From positions 1,173,501 through 1,237,500 of the forward strand of contig JAUIRK010000883.1 in the NCBI GenBank assembly GCA_030549495.1: a DNA stretch of 64,000 nucleotides. Reading direction: 5' to 3'. The notes under the pieces are model-generated. The model saw only the letters and a list, made by a program, of their open reading frames with translations. It was not told the origin of the DNA and made no database searches. Both the position numbers and the translations under genes were made by a program. This document shows, one piece after another, positions 9,885 to 20,415 of this stretch. Source of the DNA: Nectonema munidae. Taxonomy: Eukaryota > Nematomorpha > Nectonematoida > Nectonematidae. How positions within the stretch are numbered: the first letter of the stretch is position 1; each line of letters starts with the position of its first letter.

Positions 9885-12800
9885 TCATAATCACACATCA
9901 TGGATTTATTGATAAATTGATAATGAAATAATTTCGAATTGTTATTTGTTTCATCAATTAAAACTAACAAAGAAGATTCCCATCCAATCTATATAAATGA
10001 TTCCTTCCCTTCCTCACGAAAAGACACTTAAACTACGCTAAAATATTAAGTCTAGCTTTAAAAAGCCATTATGCAGAATATGCATTAACACATTTGCTTC
10101 CCAACGCAACGTTGCCATTCACCAACCTTCTTAGCACTCATCATCCCTCATTGCAGCGGATTTCAGAGGAGCAAAATGCACTTTCTTCCACTTCGACACT
10201 TTCAAAGATAAAGACTGGAGCTTTTTAAATGCAGAAATTTGAAAAAAATTTATAGCAATAATAAGAATAATAATGATAAATTCTTAAACCATCATCCTAC
10301 TCATGTTTCCTCTTCGCGTCTAGTGCATCTTCCTTTTTTCTCTCTCTTTTTTTTTTGCTTCCCATAAGTATTATCTATGTCAGCGTTTTTCAAACTTTTT
10401 TACTGGGACACATAACAAGAACAAGGGTTTGAATCGCGACCCATAATACTCAGGTGTAATAAGACAAACTCTGTTCCGATAAACGTTCACTTATTCAGCT
10501 TCTTTTTGGTCACGACCCATTTTATCTTTCATGCGACCCACTTCTGTGGTCCGGGCCCAAACGCTGATCTATGTGATCATGTAATGCTCTGTTATAGCAT
10601 TTAAAAAAAAAATTTTTTGTCTTGTAATATTAGCATTTGTGTATGTCAAATGTTCGATTTTATCGCTTTAAAATTTTTGATGGAAACTGATAAATATCAT
10701 TTAAATCTCTTCTGTTCTACTTATAAAACCTTTTTTAACCAATAAATTATGTGATTTATTGTAATGAAAAGAATAACTAAGTTTTTTACATTTTCGAAAA
10801 ACTTATTTCAATTTTAAAATTCAATTGTTTACCATCAATTAATCATTTATATGCTGATTTCACTCAATTTTTTACCTTAAAAATTTGGAAGAATGGCTAA
10901 ATTTTATTTTTTTTATTTTTTTTTATTGTAAAAAAGAAATGAAAAGACTTTTATTCTTAGCAGAAAAGACAAAATTAACAATTTTTAGTCAAAAAAAAAT
11001 TTAATCACGTGAGATGAAAAGAACCACTGTCAGAATATCAGCATTACTAATTTGTATTATAAGATTTATTTTTTTTACCAATTGACAGAATTTATATGCG
11101 AGTTTTTCACTTATAATAGTCAGTTAAACAAGAATTAACTTGTCGATTTTGGCCGTAAAAGTTTTGATAAAGACTTTCTTCATAGGCAGTGAATTTAGAC
11201 CTTTTTATTTTTATATTCTCTTAACAATTTTGAATCAAAATAAATGTTAAACATGGGAGACAATAAGAACTAAAATCAGAAAAAAAATTTGAAAATTAAT
11301 TTTGTACAAAAAATATAAAAACTAATTAAAAAAGTTCAATTTTAAAAACCATTTTTTCTAAAGAAGAAAGAAAGAAGAAGAAATTTATTTATAAGAAGTC
11401 ATTATGATTTATAGGTAGCGTAATTCAAAAGAAAAAAAGAAAAAAAAATCTTTAGCAAAAAAGTTATAATGATGTTATGTAGAATAATATTAGGAGAACA
11501 ATATTAAAAATTGAGTGAAGACATGAAAGCGCATGTATTTCCAAAGGTTTATGAAAAGCGCTTCAGGAAACATACACCATCAAAGAGACAAGGAGATTAA
11601 AAAGCAAATAGGGCATCAGGATGAAATGAGTACAAGAAATATCATTAGTTAATTATTTTGACAAATATAGCATTTAACAACATTACAAGATGTTTTTTCT
11701 CTATATGAAGAAATGAACGAATCTTTCATGATGAGTTTCATTTTCTTTACTGAAGAGCAACTTTCTGCTATGAAGCTTCTCTATTTTTCGCAAAAACAAA
11801 CAATTTTGTATCTTATAGAAAGCTTACAAGCTTCAAGTCTGAAACGCGGTTTATCTAGATTCATAACATTTCTGAAAAAATAGAAAGGTTTTGAAGTGAA
11901 AAGTATAATATTTTTTAAATGATTATGCGAAGAGTTCAAATTTTCCAATTTTTTGAGTATAAATCTCTTCCAACTTTAACAAGTCAAGTTTGACAAAGAG
12001 TTCAGTTGTGTGAGACATTTTTTTTGAATGGGTAACGATTCTGACAGCTTTTTTATACAAAACAATTAAGCGATGTAAATTACAGTGCCCAAAGTTGACC
12101 AAGCTGTAATAAAGATGAGGAAGAAAGAGAGTTTTTAGTAATATCAGAAGAACTTTAGTTGGAAAGAGCTTTCTGGTATGAGCTAATATACCATTTATTT
12201 TGGCGAGCTTTATAGAAAGATAAGTAATGTGCTGATGAAAACTGAGATTATTTTCAATTATTATTAAACCAAGCAAATTCACTTCAGAAAAGATTTTCAA
12301 GTTCAGCTTGTCAAACAAAAAGTTTCCACGATGTTTTTTTCGAGAAAATCATTGATTTCGTTTTCGACTGATTTATGGCAAGGTAATTTCGTTCACACCA
12401 ATTTAACACACTGGAATAAGCGGTTCAAAATTATCAGAGCAGCATGGAAAAATTAATGTTACATCATCTGCGTATATTAAAACATAAAAAAAGTCAGTGC
12501 TGTTGATAAAATTTATACATTTTCTACTTTTCTACATAAAAATTATACTCGTGAAAAAAAATTTAATTGAAAAAGTTTTAAAGCATAAAAAAAAATTTGG
12601 AAATAAACAAAAAATTTGGATATTATTATAGTCGATGTGTCTAAGTGATCCCACAGAAAAAATATTTTTTTAATAATGACTAAAGATTTGATTAAGACAA
12701 ATGTTTTAAAGAAATGTTTTTGTTAATATTTATAAAAATAATTTAACATAAATTTCATTGAAAATTTATTGATTAAGTCCTTTTTTCTTCATAAAAAGCT

Positions 12801-15800
12801 TAATTTTTAAGGTTTTTAATTTATTTAAACATCTGCAGGAAAACATTATGTATATATTCATGAAAAAATATTGTTAATTATAAAACTTTTTTAAAAAAAA
12901 AACTTTTAAAAAAGTCCTTTTTTTCTTCATAAAAAGCTTAAATTTTAAAGTTTTTAATTTATTTAAACATCTACAGGAAAGCATTATGTATATATTCATG
13001 TATTATTAATGGAAAAAATATTGTTAATTATAAAACTTTTTTTAAAAAAAATTACCATATTCCAAGTATTTATTCATGAAAAAAATATTGTTAATTATAA
13101 AACTTTTTTAAAAAAAAAGTCCTTTTTTTCTTTATAAAAAGCTTAATTTTTAAGGTTTTTAATTTATTTAAACATCTGCAGGAAAACATTATGTATATAT
13201 TAATGAAAAAATATTTTTAATTATAAAACTTTTTTAAAAAAAGTCCTTTTTTCTTAATAAAAAGCTTAATTTTTAAAGTTTTTAATTTATTTAAACATCT
13301 GCAGGAAAGGATTATGTATATATTCAGGTACTATTAATGGAAAAAATAATGTTAATTATAAAACTTTTTTTAAAAAAAATTACCACATTCCAAGTATTAT
13401 TCATAAAAAAATATTGTTAATTATAAAACTTTTTTAAAAAAAAATGACCACATTCCAATTTATATACACTTGAATGAAACAATAAATATAAATCAAAAGT
13501 AACTCCATTCTTCAAAATTTAAAATACTAATTCAATTGTGAAAATTATAAATAGGAGAAAGAAAAAATTCAGCCATTTTTTGGTGAAAATAGTTTCAAAT
13601 GGTACTATGATCGTGTACTTTGAAATTCCAAAATTTTGCCGTCAATCTAAATTTTGGCAAATAAATTAACTGCGTAAAGAGCTTAGATATAATTTTATCT
13701 AAAAATGTTTGACCCGCCACATACGGTCCAGAGAGCGTATTTTCTCTCCCTCTGATATATGAGCGTTCGTGGGCATTGCAAAAAGGTCATTTGCCCAACA
13801 TACTCCCCTTATGCGTATTTATTTTTTTTGTGAAAGCATGGCATTCTTTTTTTTCAATTTTGGATATACGTTAATGATTTTAGTTAGCTTTTAAAAATTG
13901 ATTTTCCACCTTCACTTGTATTGATACATCCATAAATGTCTTTAAAATGCAGATAAGCAAGCATGCGTCAAAAATTCCCATTTTCCTATTTTGTTTTTCA
14001 CATTTTTATTAACATATGTATTAACCAATTTTTCTGTAGAATTTTTGACTTTTTATCACATCATACTAAACTTACAGAGGCCGTTAATGATAGTGAATTT
14101 TGTTTAAAAAAAAATACAAATTTTACCAGAAAAATTTGACTTTGGACACGGATATATGACACAGTTTTTCACCGCATTCTTCCGTAATTTATACGGCCAT
14201 ATGGGAGGCTTGGAGTAGGGAGCGACGATGGAAGAATCCCATTGAAAGCCAGTGTTTCTGAGCGCCGTGAATTGACTGTCTCCCCCCACTTGGAGGAATG
14301 GAGCTCGGAATCCTTTGATCTCCGATTTGGGAACAAGACCAAACTTGGAAAGAAATAGGCGCTGTCCATTTGTTTCCGTTTCCCAGTCCATTGTGCTTGC
14401 GTACTTCCACCAAGAGATGGGAGTTTTGTGACTAGATGAAAAAAGAGAAATCTTGGATGACGCACCGGGTTTGGAAAAATTCATTTTAAAAATGTTGAAT
14501 TTTTTAATATAAAATATTTTGTTATTTCTGATTTAGGTCAATATTTTTCTTTTGCTCTGCTTTTGGTAAAAAATTTTTATGATAATTTTTGCTGTTCTAA
14601 TTTTTTAATTGAAAAAATTGCCTAAATAAGGAACTTAAAAGAACAAGCTTTATTGATATACAATATATAAAACCCTTTATCAACGAAAATGTAGTATATT
14701 TTTACCTATATGTATTTGTGGTTTATCATATGTTCTAAGAAACACAAGCTTCAATATCTCACATAACATTGACCAATCTTAATATATATCAAAGAGACTA
14801 CATCTGCGGTTTACCCTGCTCAACTTGAGATTATCTTTGGAATCGATTGGGAGTTCTTTTGACTAAGAACTTTTTTTTTCTTTATTTTTTACTAAGACAA
14901 ATGAAAGATGAACGATGTAAGAAAATTATAATTTTGATTTTTTAATTGAAAAGTTTTTAGTTCTTCAAAAGTTTGTTTCTAAATTTTGTAATGAATTAAA
15001 ACGTGGACTTTTGTCTTTATTAATATTCAAAACGTTTTTAAAGTAGTGTGTATACAAAAACGTATATAATTCTTCATTGATGAAAGTAATTCACTGATAA
15101 TGATGATGTCAAAAGTCTTATTTAATAAGGTTTTTCTCTCAAAGAATGATCAAGGATTGGAACTTACTTCCATCATTACATTGTGAATGCTCCTACTTTA
15201 ACTACTTTCAAGAATAGATTGGATATTTATTGGAAGGATAGAATGTTTGAGTTTTTCAAAATGACATTTAGTTCTTGATGATGAAAAAATCTTTGAATAA
15301 AACTAATTTTATCTTCTTTAACTATTAGAGATGATAACTTCTCTTGATACCCCTTGATAACTACGTAAATTATCTTTACCATCTCTTACTTACAGGTACA
15401 AGCGCAATGACATTATCACAACCTACAATATAATCAACGGAAATATGAATATTAAGTCTGCAGTTCTACCTGGATTTTCTTCAAAAAGCCTCAGAATCCA
15501 TGAAAAGCAACCCAATAAAACGAGATGCGCAAAGCGATTTCTCAGATCTTCATTTTCAAACCGAATCGTAAGTGACTGGAACAAATCACCCAAGGACATC
15601 GTGGATTCACCGTCACTCAAAGTTTTTAAAAAGCGTCTTAATTTTCATTGGAAAGACAATTTTTTCATATTTTGAATAGTTCTATTACATTTTTATGTAG
15701 TTCATTTTTTTTTAATCGATGCGATCACTACAAGCGAATCCTTAGCTTTTTTTTCGCTTAATAAATTAGGTTACTTCTTCTTTTTATTTAGATTCGATAT

Positions 15801-16734
15801 TTTATAGGCCTTTCGCCAAAAAAATTATGTTATGTTAATGTAAAAATAAGAATAAAAAAAGAACTTGTTATTTCAAATTGCACATTAAGTTTTAAGCAAA
15901 TTTAAATACTATCACGCCTCAAATAAAGAAATAAGGATTAGTTAAAGGTTTTTCAAAAAAATCATTTTTTAAGAACTGAAAGGGGTCTTCAAAAAAATCC
16001 TTTAAAAAATTTGAAATTCACAATTTTGACAAAATTTTTGAAAAAATTGAATATTTGAAATAAAAGTATCATCATCATTTTAAAACATTGACAGGATAAC
16101 ATATGGTAAACCTTAAACTCGAAATAAAAACGGGGAAAATTTGCAATAAATACTCTAACATTTTGAATTAGAAGTAAATTAATAATTAAATAATAATATT
16201 ATAATTATAAACTATATTTATAATTATAATTATAATTATATTATAAACAAATTTATAATTTGTTTATAATTATAATAATATTATAAACATATGTTATAGG
16301 AAAACCTGTTTTATGACATTTATTTTTGGTAAGTGAGGTAGGTTGAATTAAAGCAAATAAAGAAGACTGTGAAAAATGCACATATGGTATTGCAACGAAA
16401 TATACCTAATCGAATGTGAGGCCATTTCAACTCCTTTCTTGTACAACTCATTCACCAATTGATAATCCGTCCACTCATGACTGACAAATGTCGTGATACC
16501 GATGGGACATCCGTCAGGATTTACGCGATCTGAAATGAGTTTGTTGTAGATTTTGGCGTTTTCCGCATTTATGCCGTCATCAAATGTGATGAGAACAAAT
16601 TGAGGAGTCTCATTCAATGGGATTTCTTTGTGAGGTATCTGATTTGCTGCAATTGTGGAACAAATAATAATTGCCAGAAAGCTTAACAAGGTATAGGATT
16701 TCTGCTTTTCCGTTATCATCATCCTCATGATCAT
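8425..16734 (-). CDS. Chitin deacetylase (CDA-A), complete four-exon gene
   Basis: A secreted polysaccharide deacetylase (carbohydrate esterase family 4 type) that removes acetyl groups from chitin to give chitosan in cuticle or gut lining. Exons 16734-16406, 14431-14127, 9258-9021 and 8779-8425 join with consistent phases (2, 1, 2) into 1227 nt, 408 residues. The N-terminus has a signal peptide (LLSFLAIIICSTIA). Then come motif 1 FVLITFDDGIN (both aspartates kept), motif 2 HSISH created across the first splice, motif 3 RAPFLQVGGD, motif 4 WDSSI and motif 5 WPYKL. A conserved FPLNQL...MVDRC segment and a Cys-rich tail ending CPKKYPW plus a charged extension complete it. No chitin-binding peritrophin or LDL-receptor class A domain precedes the catalytic domain, as in the short (group V) arthropod CDAs. 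The start is the first ATG of a Met cluster; 16732-16734 is CAT on the plus strand. A TTGTAG|G just upstream could end a 5' UTR intron. Confidence 0.85.
9021..9258 (-). CDS. CDA-A exon 3
   Basis: A 238-nt exon between TTTACTTTCAAG and AA|GTAAGTTC. It encodes ILEFPLNQL, a Cys pair ending in MVDRC, FLGKNFILYYSTNKSPFPLY and MHAHWL. The histidine in that last segment corresponds to the conserved CDA motif near the end of the barrel (usually PFHTNWF or similar). Entry phase 1 and exit phase 2 fit its neighbours. Confidence 0.85.
9853..9884. repeat. (ATC)n microsatellite
   Basis: About eleven perfect ATC units in the CDA-A intron, with a shorter one at about 9326-9342. The rest of 9259-10372 holds no recognised element or exon. 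Confidence 0.9.
10373..10574. mobile_element. hAT MITE with intact 8-bp target-site duplication
   Basis: The 186-bp element 10381-10566 starts CAGCGTTTTTCAAACTTTTT and ends GGGCCCAAACGCTG, imperfect terminal inverted repeats of the CAG...CTG hAT form. It is flanked on both sides by the identical 8-mer ATCTATGT (10373-10380 and 10567-10574). It has no coding capacity and so is non-autonomous. It lies in the third CDA-A intron (between exons 2 and 3), and 10575-11384 beyond it is featureless AT-rich DNA. Confidence 0.9.
11385..12515 (-). mobile_element. 5'-truncated copy of the 32.6-kb LINE
   Basis: Read on the minus strand, this starts within the YADD block of the reverse transcriptase and continues through LKIFSEVNLLGL, LTKLAKINGILAHTRKLF-like sequence, LLKTLFLPHLYYSLVNFG and the 3' UTR to a TTCTTCTTCTTT tail. 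It is nearly base-for-base identical to 34792-35940, differing by scattered substitutions and small indels, including a 3-base difference near the NNLSF segment. The near identity implies recent retrotransposition by truncated priming. It lies in the long third intron region of CDA-A. Confidence 0.9.
12777..13446. repeat. A-B-A-B higher-order tandem repeat
   Basis: Four units each begin GTCCTTTTTTCTT..ATAAAAAGCTTAA and contain ATTTATTTAAACATCTGCAGG. Units start near 12777, 12915, 13119 and 13243. Units 1 and 3 are short (about 138 and 124 bases). Units 2 and 4 are long (about 200 bases) because they carry an extra segment with TATTAATGG and ATTACCA.ATTCCAAGTA. The array is therefore two copies of an approximately 335-base A-B repeat. 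Unit borders fall in A/T hairpin-like AACTTTTTTAAAAAAA words. Confidence 0.85.
13447..14126. other. Intron of CDA-A, no feature seen
   Basis: AT-rich sequence with one GC-richer patch around 13720-13790 that does not read as an exon on either strand. Confidence 0.6.
14127..14431 (-). CDS. CDA-A exon 2 (catalytic motifs 2-5)
   Basis: A 305-nt exon from TTTTTCATCTAG to TTCTG|GTAAAA. Its first base completes Ser with the AG of exon 1, giving HSISH (metal-binding H-S-x-x-H motif), then KTPISWWKYASTMDWETE. Further on are GFRAPFLQVGGD (motif 3), FQWDSSIVAP (motif 4) and PPIWPYKL (motif 5). All residues expected of an active carbohydrate esterase are visible. Confidence 0.88.
15101..15260 (+). mobile_element. 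LINE C-terminal fragment
   Basis: The plus strand reads FFSQRMIKDWNLLPS-like sequence, then APTLTTFKNRLDIYWKD-like sequence with frame breaks. This is the hallmark C-terminus of CR1/L2-type LINE ORF2 (RVVNDWNSLP...SLNSFKNRLDKYW). It is tandem with a second, better preserved fragment at 15398-15795. Confidence 0.55.
15398..15795 (+). mobile_element. LINE 3' fragment with ORF2 C-terminus
   Basis: The frame from about 15398 to 15675 encodes YKRNDIITTYNIING, RCAKRFLRSSFSNRIVSDWN and SPSLKVFKKRLNFHW. This matches the CR1/L2 LINE C-terminal signature, and the stop at 15675 looks natural. The 3' UTR ends near ATTAGGTTACTTCTTCTTTTT. It is a separate, 5'-truncated insertion from the fragment at 15101. 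Confidence 0.7.
16190..16295. repeat. AT palindromic repeat
   Basis: Repeated ATAATTATA words form overlapping palindromes, including ATAAACAAATTTATAATTTG pairing with TTTAT. It is probably a cruciform-prone simple repeat in the CDA-A first intron or beside its 5' end. Confidence 0.6.
16406..16734 (-). CDS. CDA-A exon 1 (signal peptide and motif 1)
   Basis: A 329-nt coding exon ends ATTAG|GTATAT. It encodes the signal peptide, the short linker IPHKEIPLNETPQ, catalytic motif 1 TFDDGIN and FVSHEWTDYQLVNELYKKG, ending MASHSI. The donor position, in the middle of motif 2, is identical in CDA-B, which shows that the two genes share ancestry and gene structure. Confidence 0.88.
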
Positions 16735-17345
16735 TTTGATTGGCAAATTTTTCTTCCACCTACAAGTTATATATCTGATGGCAATATGGAGATTTGGGAT
16801 TGAAGAATTCTGAAATGAAATTTTAGAGTGCTTGCATCTTCTAAATTCTCTCTTCGATATCCTCTATGACTTGAAGGGAGAGAGAGAGAGAGAGACTTTG
16901 TAAAGAATGTACACGAATGCGAAGATGACAAATAAGAAGTTTCCAGCATCGTTTAATCTAACCTATAATAGTAGTAATAATAATAATAATAATAAAAGAT
17001 CACGAGAAAAAAGTTATCTCACTTAAGAGTCTCTCTCATCTTTCTCCAAAGCATTGTTCATTTTCCGGGTGTGTGTGTCTTCTGTGTTGTTTCCTCTTCC
17101 TCTCTTTCCTCGTCTTCTTCAAATACGCGCACACATGAATGGATGATTCAGAGTAACAGAAAGGAAGACAATGGGAAAAAATATAATAAAAATAATAATG
17201 CTGGTGATATGTCGCCTCCTCTTTTAAGGCGGATGAAGATGAGTCCTTAAACTTTTTACACTTTATTTAACAGGAGAACGGCTGGATTTTCTGCTTTCTC
17301 ACATCCAAATCTTGCATATATCACGCGTTGTGTATAAGAGATAGC
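16735..17345. other. Upstream of CDA-A: simple repeats, no gene seen
   Basis: Contains a (GA)n run near 16877-16893, an AAT/TAG repeat near 16968-16996 and pyrimidine-rich GTGTGTGTCTTC sequence near 17060. It would hold the CDA-A promoter, but I see no clear TATA box. Confidence 0.5.
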
Positions 17346-17420
17346 CTAATGGCCGGCAAATCCGTTCATAATGGACCGAATCACCTCGTCACCAAGACTT
17401 TCCAATAGATAGTCAGGAAT
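17346..17420 (-). CDS. Orphan terminal exon of an unidentified gene
   Basis: After a CCTTCCTAG acceptor, exactly 25 in-frame codons read IPDYLLESLGDEVIRSIMNG, then FAGH and a stop. The patch has near-balanced base composition in AT-rich surroundings, no internal stop, and an amphipathic acidic helix-like character. It looks like the last exon of a minus-strand gene whose other exons lie to the right. I do not recognise the protein. The insulin-like gene at 21.7-24.4 kb has its own stop and is not its partner. Confidence 0.4.
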   Translation of the reverse strand: MPDYLLESLGDEVIRSIMNGFAGH

Positions 17421-18179
17421 CTAGGAAGGCATATGCGTGCCAACTATTTCCCTAGTTACATTCTCGATGTAAACAAAATTTTCATTTTATAATAATGTAT
17501 ATGACAATATTATTATATGTTTGATTGAATTTAAAAAAAATTACTTATTTGATAGTTTTTTTGAATGCAACTTTTCATAAAAAAATCTGAAATAAAGCGA
17601 AATCTTGTCAAAAATTATATTAAAATTATAAATATTTTTTCATGATTTTTTTTATTTTTCATTCTAAATAAAAAATTTTAAAAAATATTTAAAAAAAATA
17701 AAAAAATATAAACATTTTTTTATTTTTTATTATAAATAGTTAAAAAAAACATTGAAATAGGTCGTATCATTTCAATTTATCAAAAAAATAAGAATTTTTA
17801 TTCTTTGTAGTAAAAAAGTAACGGTTAGTTTACAACCATGGATAAATTTTATCCAACAGTACTTTTAGAGTGGTTACATTCTTTTCATAATTTAATTAAA
17901 AATAGTTTAAAATTTAATGACATTTAATGTTTTAGTTTTCCTAATATCCATGCTGAGTTTCATGATTTTTGAGTAACTGGGGAAAAAAATAATGCATTGT
18001 TTGTATTAAAAGTACAATCTTGCGTAATTTTTACCCGTATTTTTGTATAGGCAATTGTAGGCTTTTTGCATTTGCTCAATATTAAGCAAAGCAAAGCATC
18101 ATTGAACAAATATTACTCTTTGATTTATTATTATGATATGCAGTTTATATTATTCACACATTTTTCACAGATTTTACTT
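17421..18179. other. AT-rich spacer, nothing recognised
   Basis: Homopolymer-rich sequence without coding or repeat structure beyond A/T runs. Confidence 0.6.
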
Positions 18180-19300
18180 TTTATTTTTGATAAAAAAATG
18201 AAATTTCGTGAAAACATATTACAATTAGAACGTCATCAAAAATTGCGATATCAGGATTTTCGAACTGCATTATTTTTTTCAAATTATAATTGTTCATTAT
18301 TGACTTAACGTAGACTTTAATTCCGCAATTATCTTCTTCAAAATTTAAGTTACCATAACTTTCATAGGCATTTTTTAGAGAAAACTTTGTGGACAACGTT
18401 TTTTGAGTGAATGTCACATATTGTAGAATAACACTTCTTTATATTGGAGAGTTGTGCCACTAAGTTTTCATTTTCGAGTGCTTTAAGAACTCTTTTAACA
18501 CTATCTTGTTTAGATTCAACAATTTTGACTTTAGGTAAATTATATCGCATGACCACCTAGTTACGATCGGACATGCTGAGCTGCCAATATCTTTAAGCAG
18601 AGATTTTATTTTTTTATTTTTCACGGTCTGCATTTTCATTGAGTTTGTTAACTCGTCAACTTCTTTGTAAAACACCCTAACTTTCATGGCAGAGTTTTGT
18701 TTTGATTTCCACAAAGCAACTTCACTGTTTTTGCTGCAGAGATATTGTAGGAAGCCGCATCTGTGTATAAAGTATAAAAAAGGAGAAGTTTTATCTTTTA
18801 ACTTCAAACACTTTTAAAACATCATCTATTATTTGAATGATTTTTGGGGGGTTGGCATCCTCTTCCAAGGCAATACATTGAACCAACCAAGTTTTTTGAG
18901 AAACCACTGTATCACAACAAGTAAAGTATTGCAAAAAAAATTTTTTTTTTTTTTCTCAGTTTCATCAAAACTTTTAATTTCTTCCATTTTTTCAACTGCC
19001 AAATCATCCACCATTTTGCGATTCTGAGAAAAAATCCCATACTAGAAAATATTTTAACGATGCTTTCCGGGCAAAATTTATGTAATGGGATGTTCGCTTC
19101 TAAAATCGACTTGACTATCATTTTTGAAAAGTTTTTCTTTGAAGTTTCCATGAAGTGATTATTCAAACATTGATTTTGTGAAACAGATTCATTTAAAACG
19201 TTTATGTATTTTTTCCCCACCTTGATAACTTGGGACAAAAAATGACTTTTCAAATTTTACATTAATTTTCCAGAGCTTACAATAAAAACCACCGCTTAAA
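18180..19300 (-). mobile_element. Decayed hAT transposase
   Basis: Minus-strand frames carry, in order, FSKMIVKSILEANIPLHKF (residues typical of the segment before the hAT catalytic core), a FYKEVDELTNSMK segment, CPIVTRWSCDIIYLKS (the T-R-W motif of hAT transposases), and ALENENLVAQLSNIKK. Several frame changes and stops interrupt it, and no terminal inverted repeats were found. The order matches hAT transposases related to those behind CGGBP1-like genes. It is an old plain DNA-transposon relic. Confidence 0.6.
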
Positions 19301-20415
19301 TCAACACTAAATTCATTGGGAATGCGGGTACCTTTGCTTTTGAACTTTTTGAAGTTTTAGGCATTTTACTCTTTAAAAAGTTGTTAAACTTCTTTGCTCT
19401 GAATAAAAAACAAAAAAAGTCAAATAATAATGATTATTTAGAATATTCGTTTTGAAAATAACAAGGACTAACATTTAAAGATGGATTGAAGTAAATTAAA
19501 AAAAAATTGAATTGATTCCCGGGGGTCAACGTTTAAATCAAAAACTCACACTTCGACTCCTTCAATTTTAATGACTCCCTCTACGTATACCAATAGACAG
19601 TGAAAAAACACTTTAATTTTAAGCCCTATTTCATTCACAGAAAATTACACAAAAGAAAGAAGAAATTGGATATTACTCAAAAACATAAAAATGCTCCAAA
19701 ACAGCAAATCTTTTTTACATTTCGAACTAATCTTAGAAATGACTTTTTTTTTTGTTATAAACTATGTGATTGTTCACTTTATTTCTAGCTGATCATAATA
19801 AAAGTAGATGAAAGAATCTTTCTGTCTCAAAAAATAGGGGATAAAAAAGCATATGAAAAAATTTTTCATTAAGGTACTTTTTAAAAAATATATGATAGAT
19901 TCTGAAATGAAAGTTCTGTTTATGAAAGTTAAAAATTCCGATGGGATCTAATAAAATTTGAGAAGTGGGCGTTTGTCTTTATGGATTTGGGCAAAATTTT
20001 TATAAAGGATCAAAAATTCCAAGATTATTTTAACAAAAAACTGTTCAAAAAAACAAAAAGCACAGATGGTCATAAACAAGAATGGAATTATTTAAAGTTA
20101 GGAGATAAAAAAAATTATTATGTTTCAGTAAATGTTGAATTTTTTGGACCGAATAAAAATTTTTTTGACTTTATTGACTTAAAAAAATTGAAAACAGCGA
20201 AATAAAGTACAGAAAGTCTTGGAAATTCATCGCAGATTCCAAAAATAATGTTTTTTTGCTGCATGTTCTAGTTTTTTTTTGCAAATTCAAATATATATAA
20301 AAAAATATTGAGATTAGGTAAGCTAGTTTAAAATGATGTTCTTACTCAAATTAAATAATATTTAGATTTAGACTTTAAAATTAATCTTTCAATTAATTTT
20401 TGAATAAGGATATAT
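19301..20415. other. Spacer with an unrecognised short ORF
   Basis: A 74-codon plus-strand frame at 19981-20205 is Lys/Phe-rich and matches nothing I know. Composition like this arises easily in A-rich DNA, so I do not call it a gene. Confidence 0.5.
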
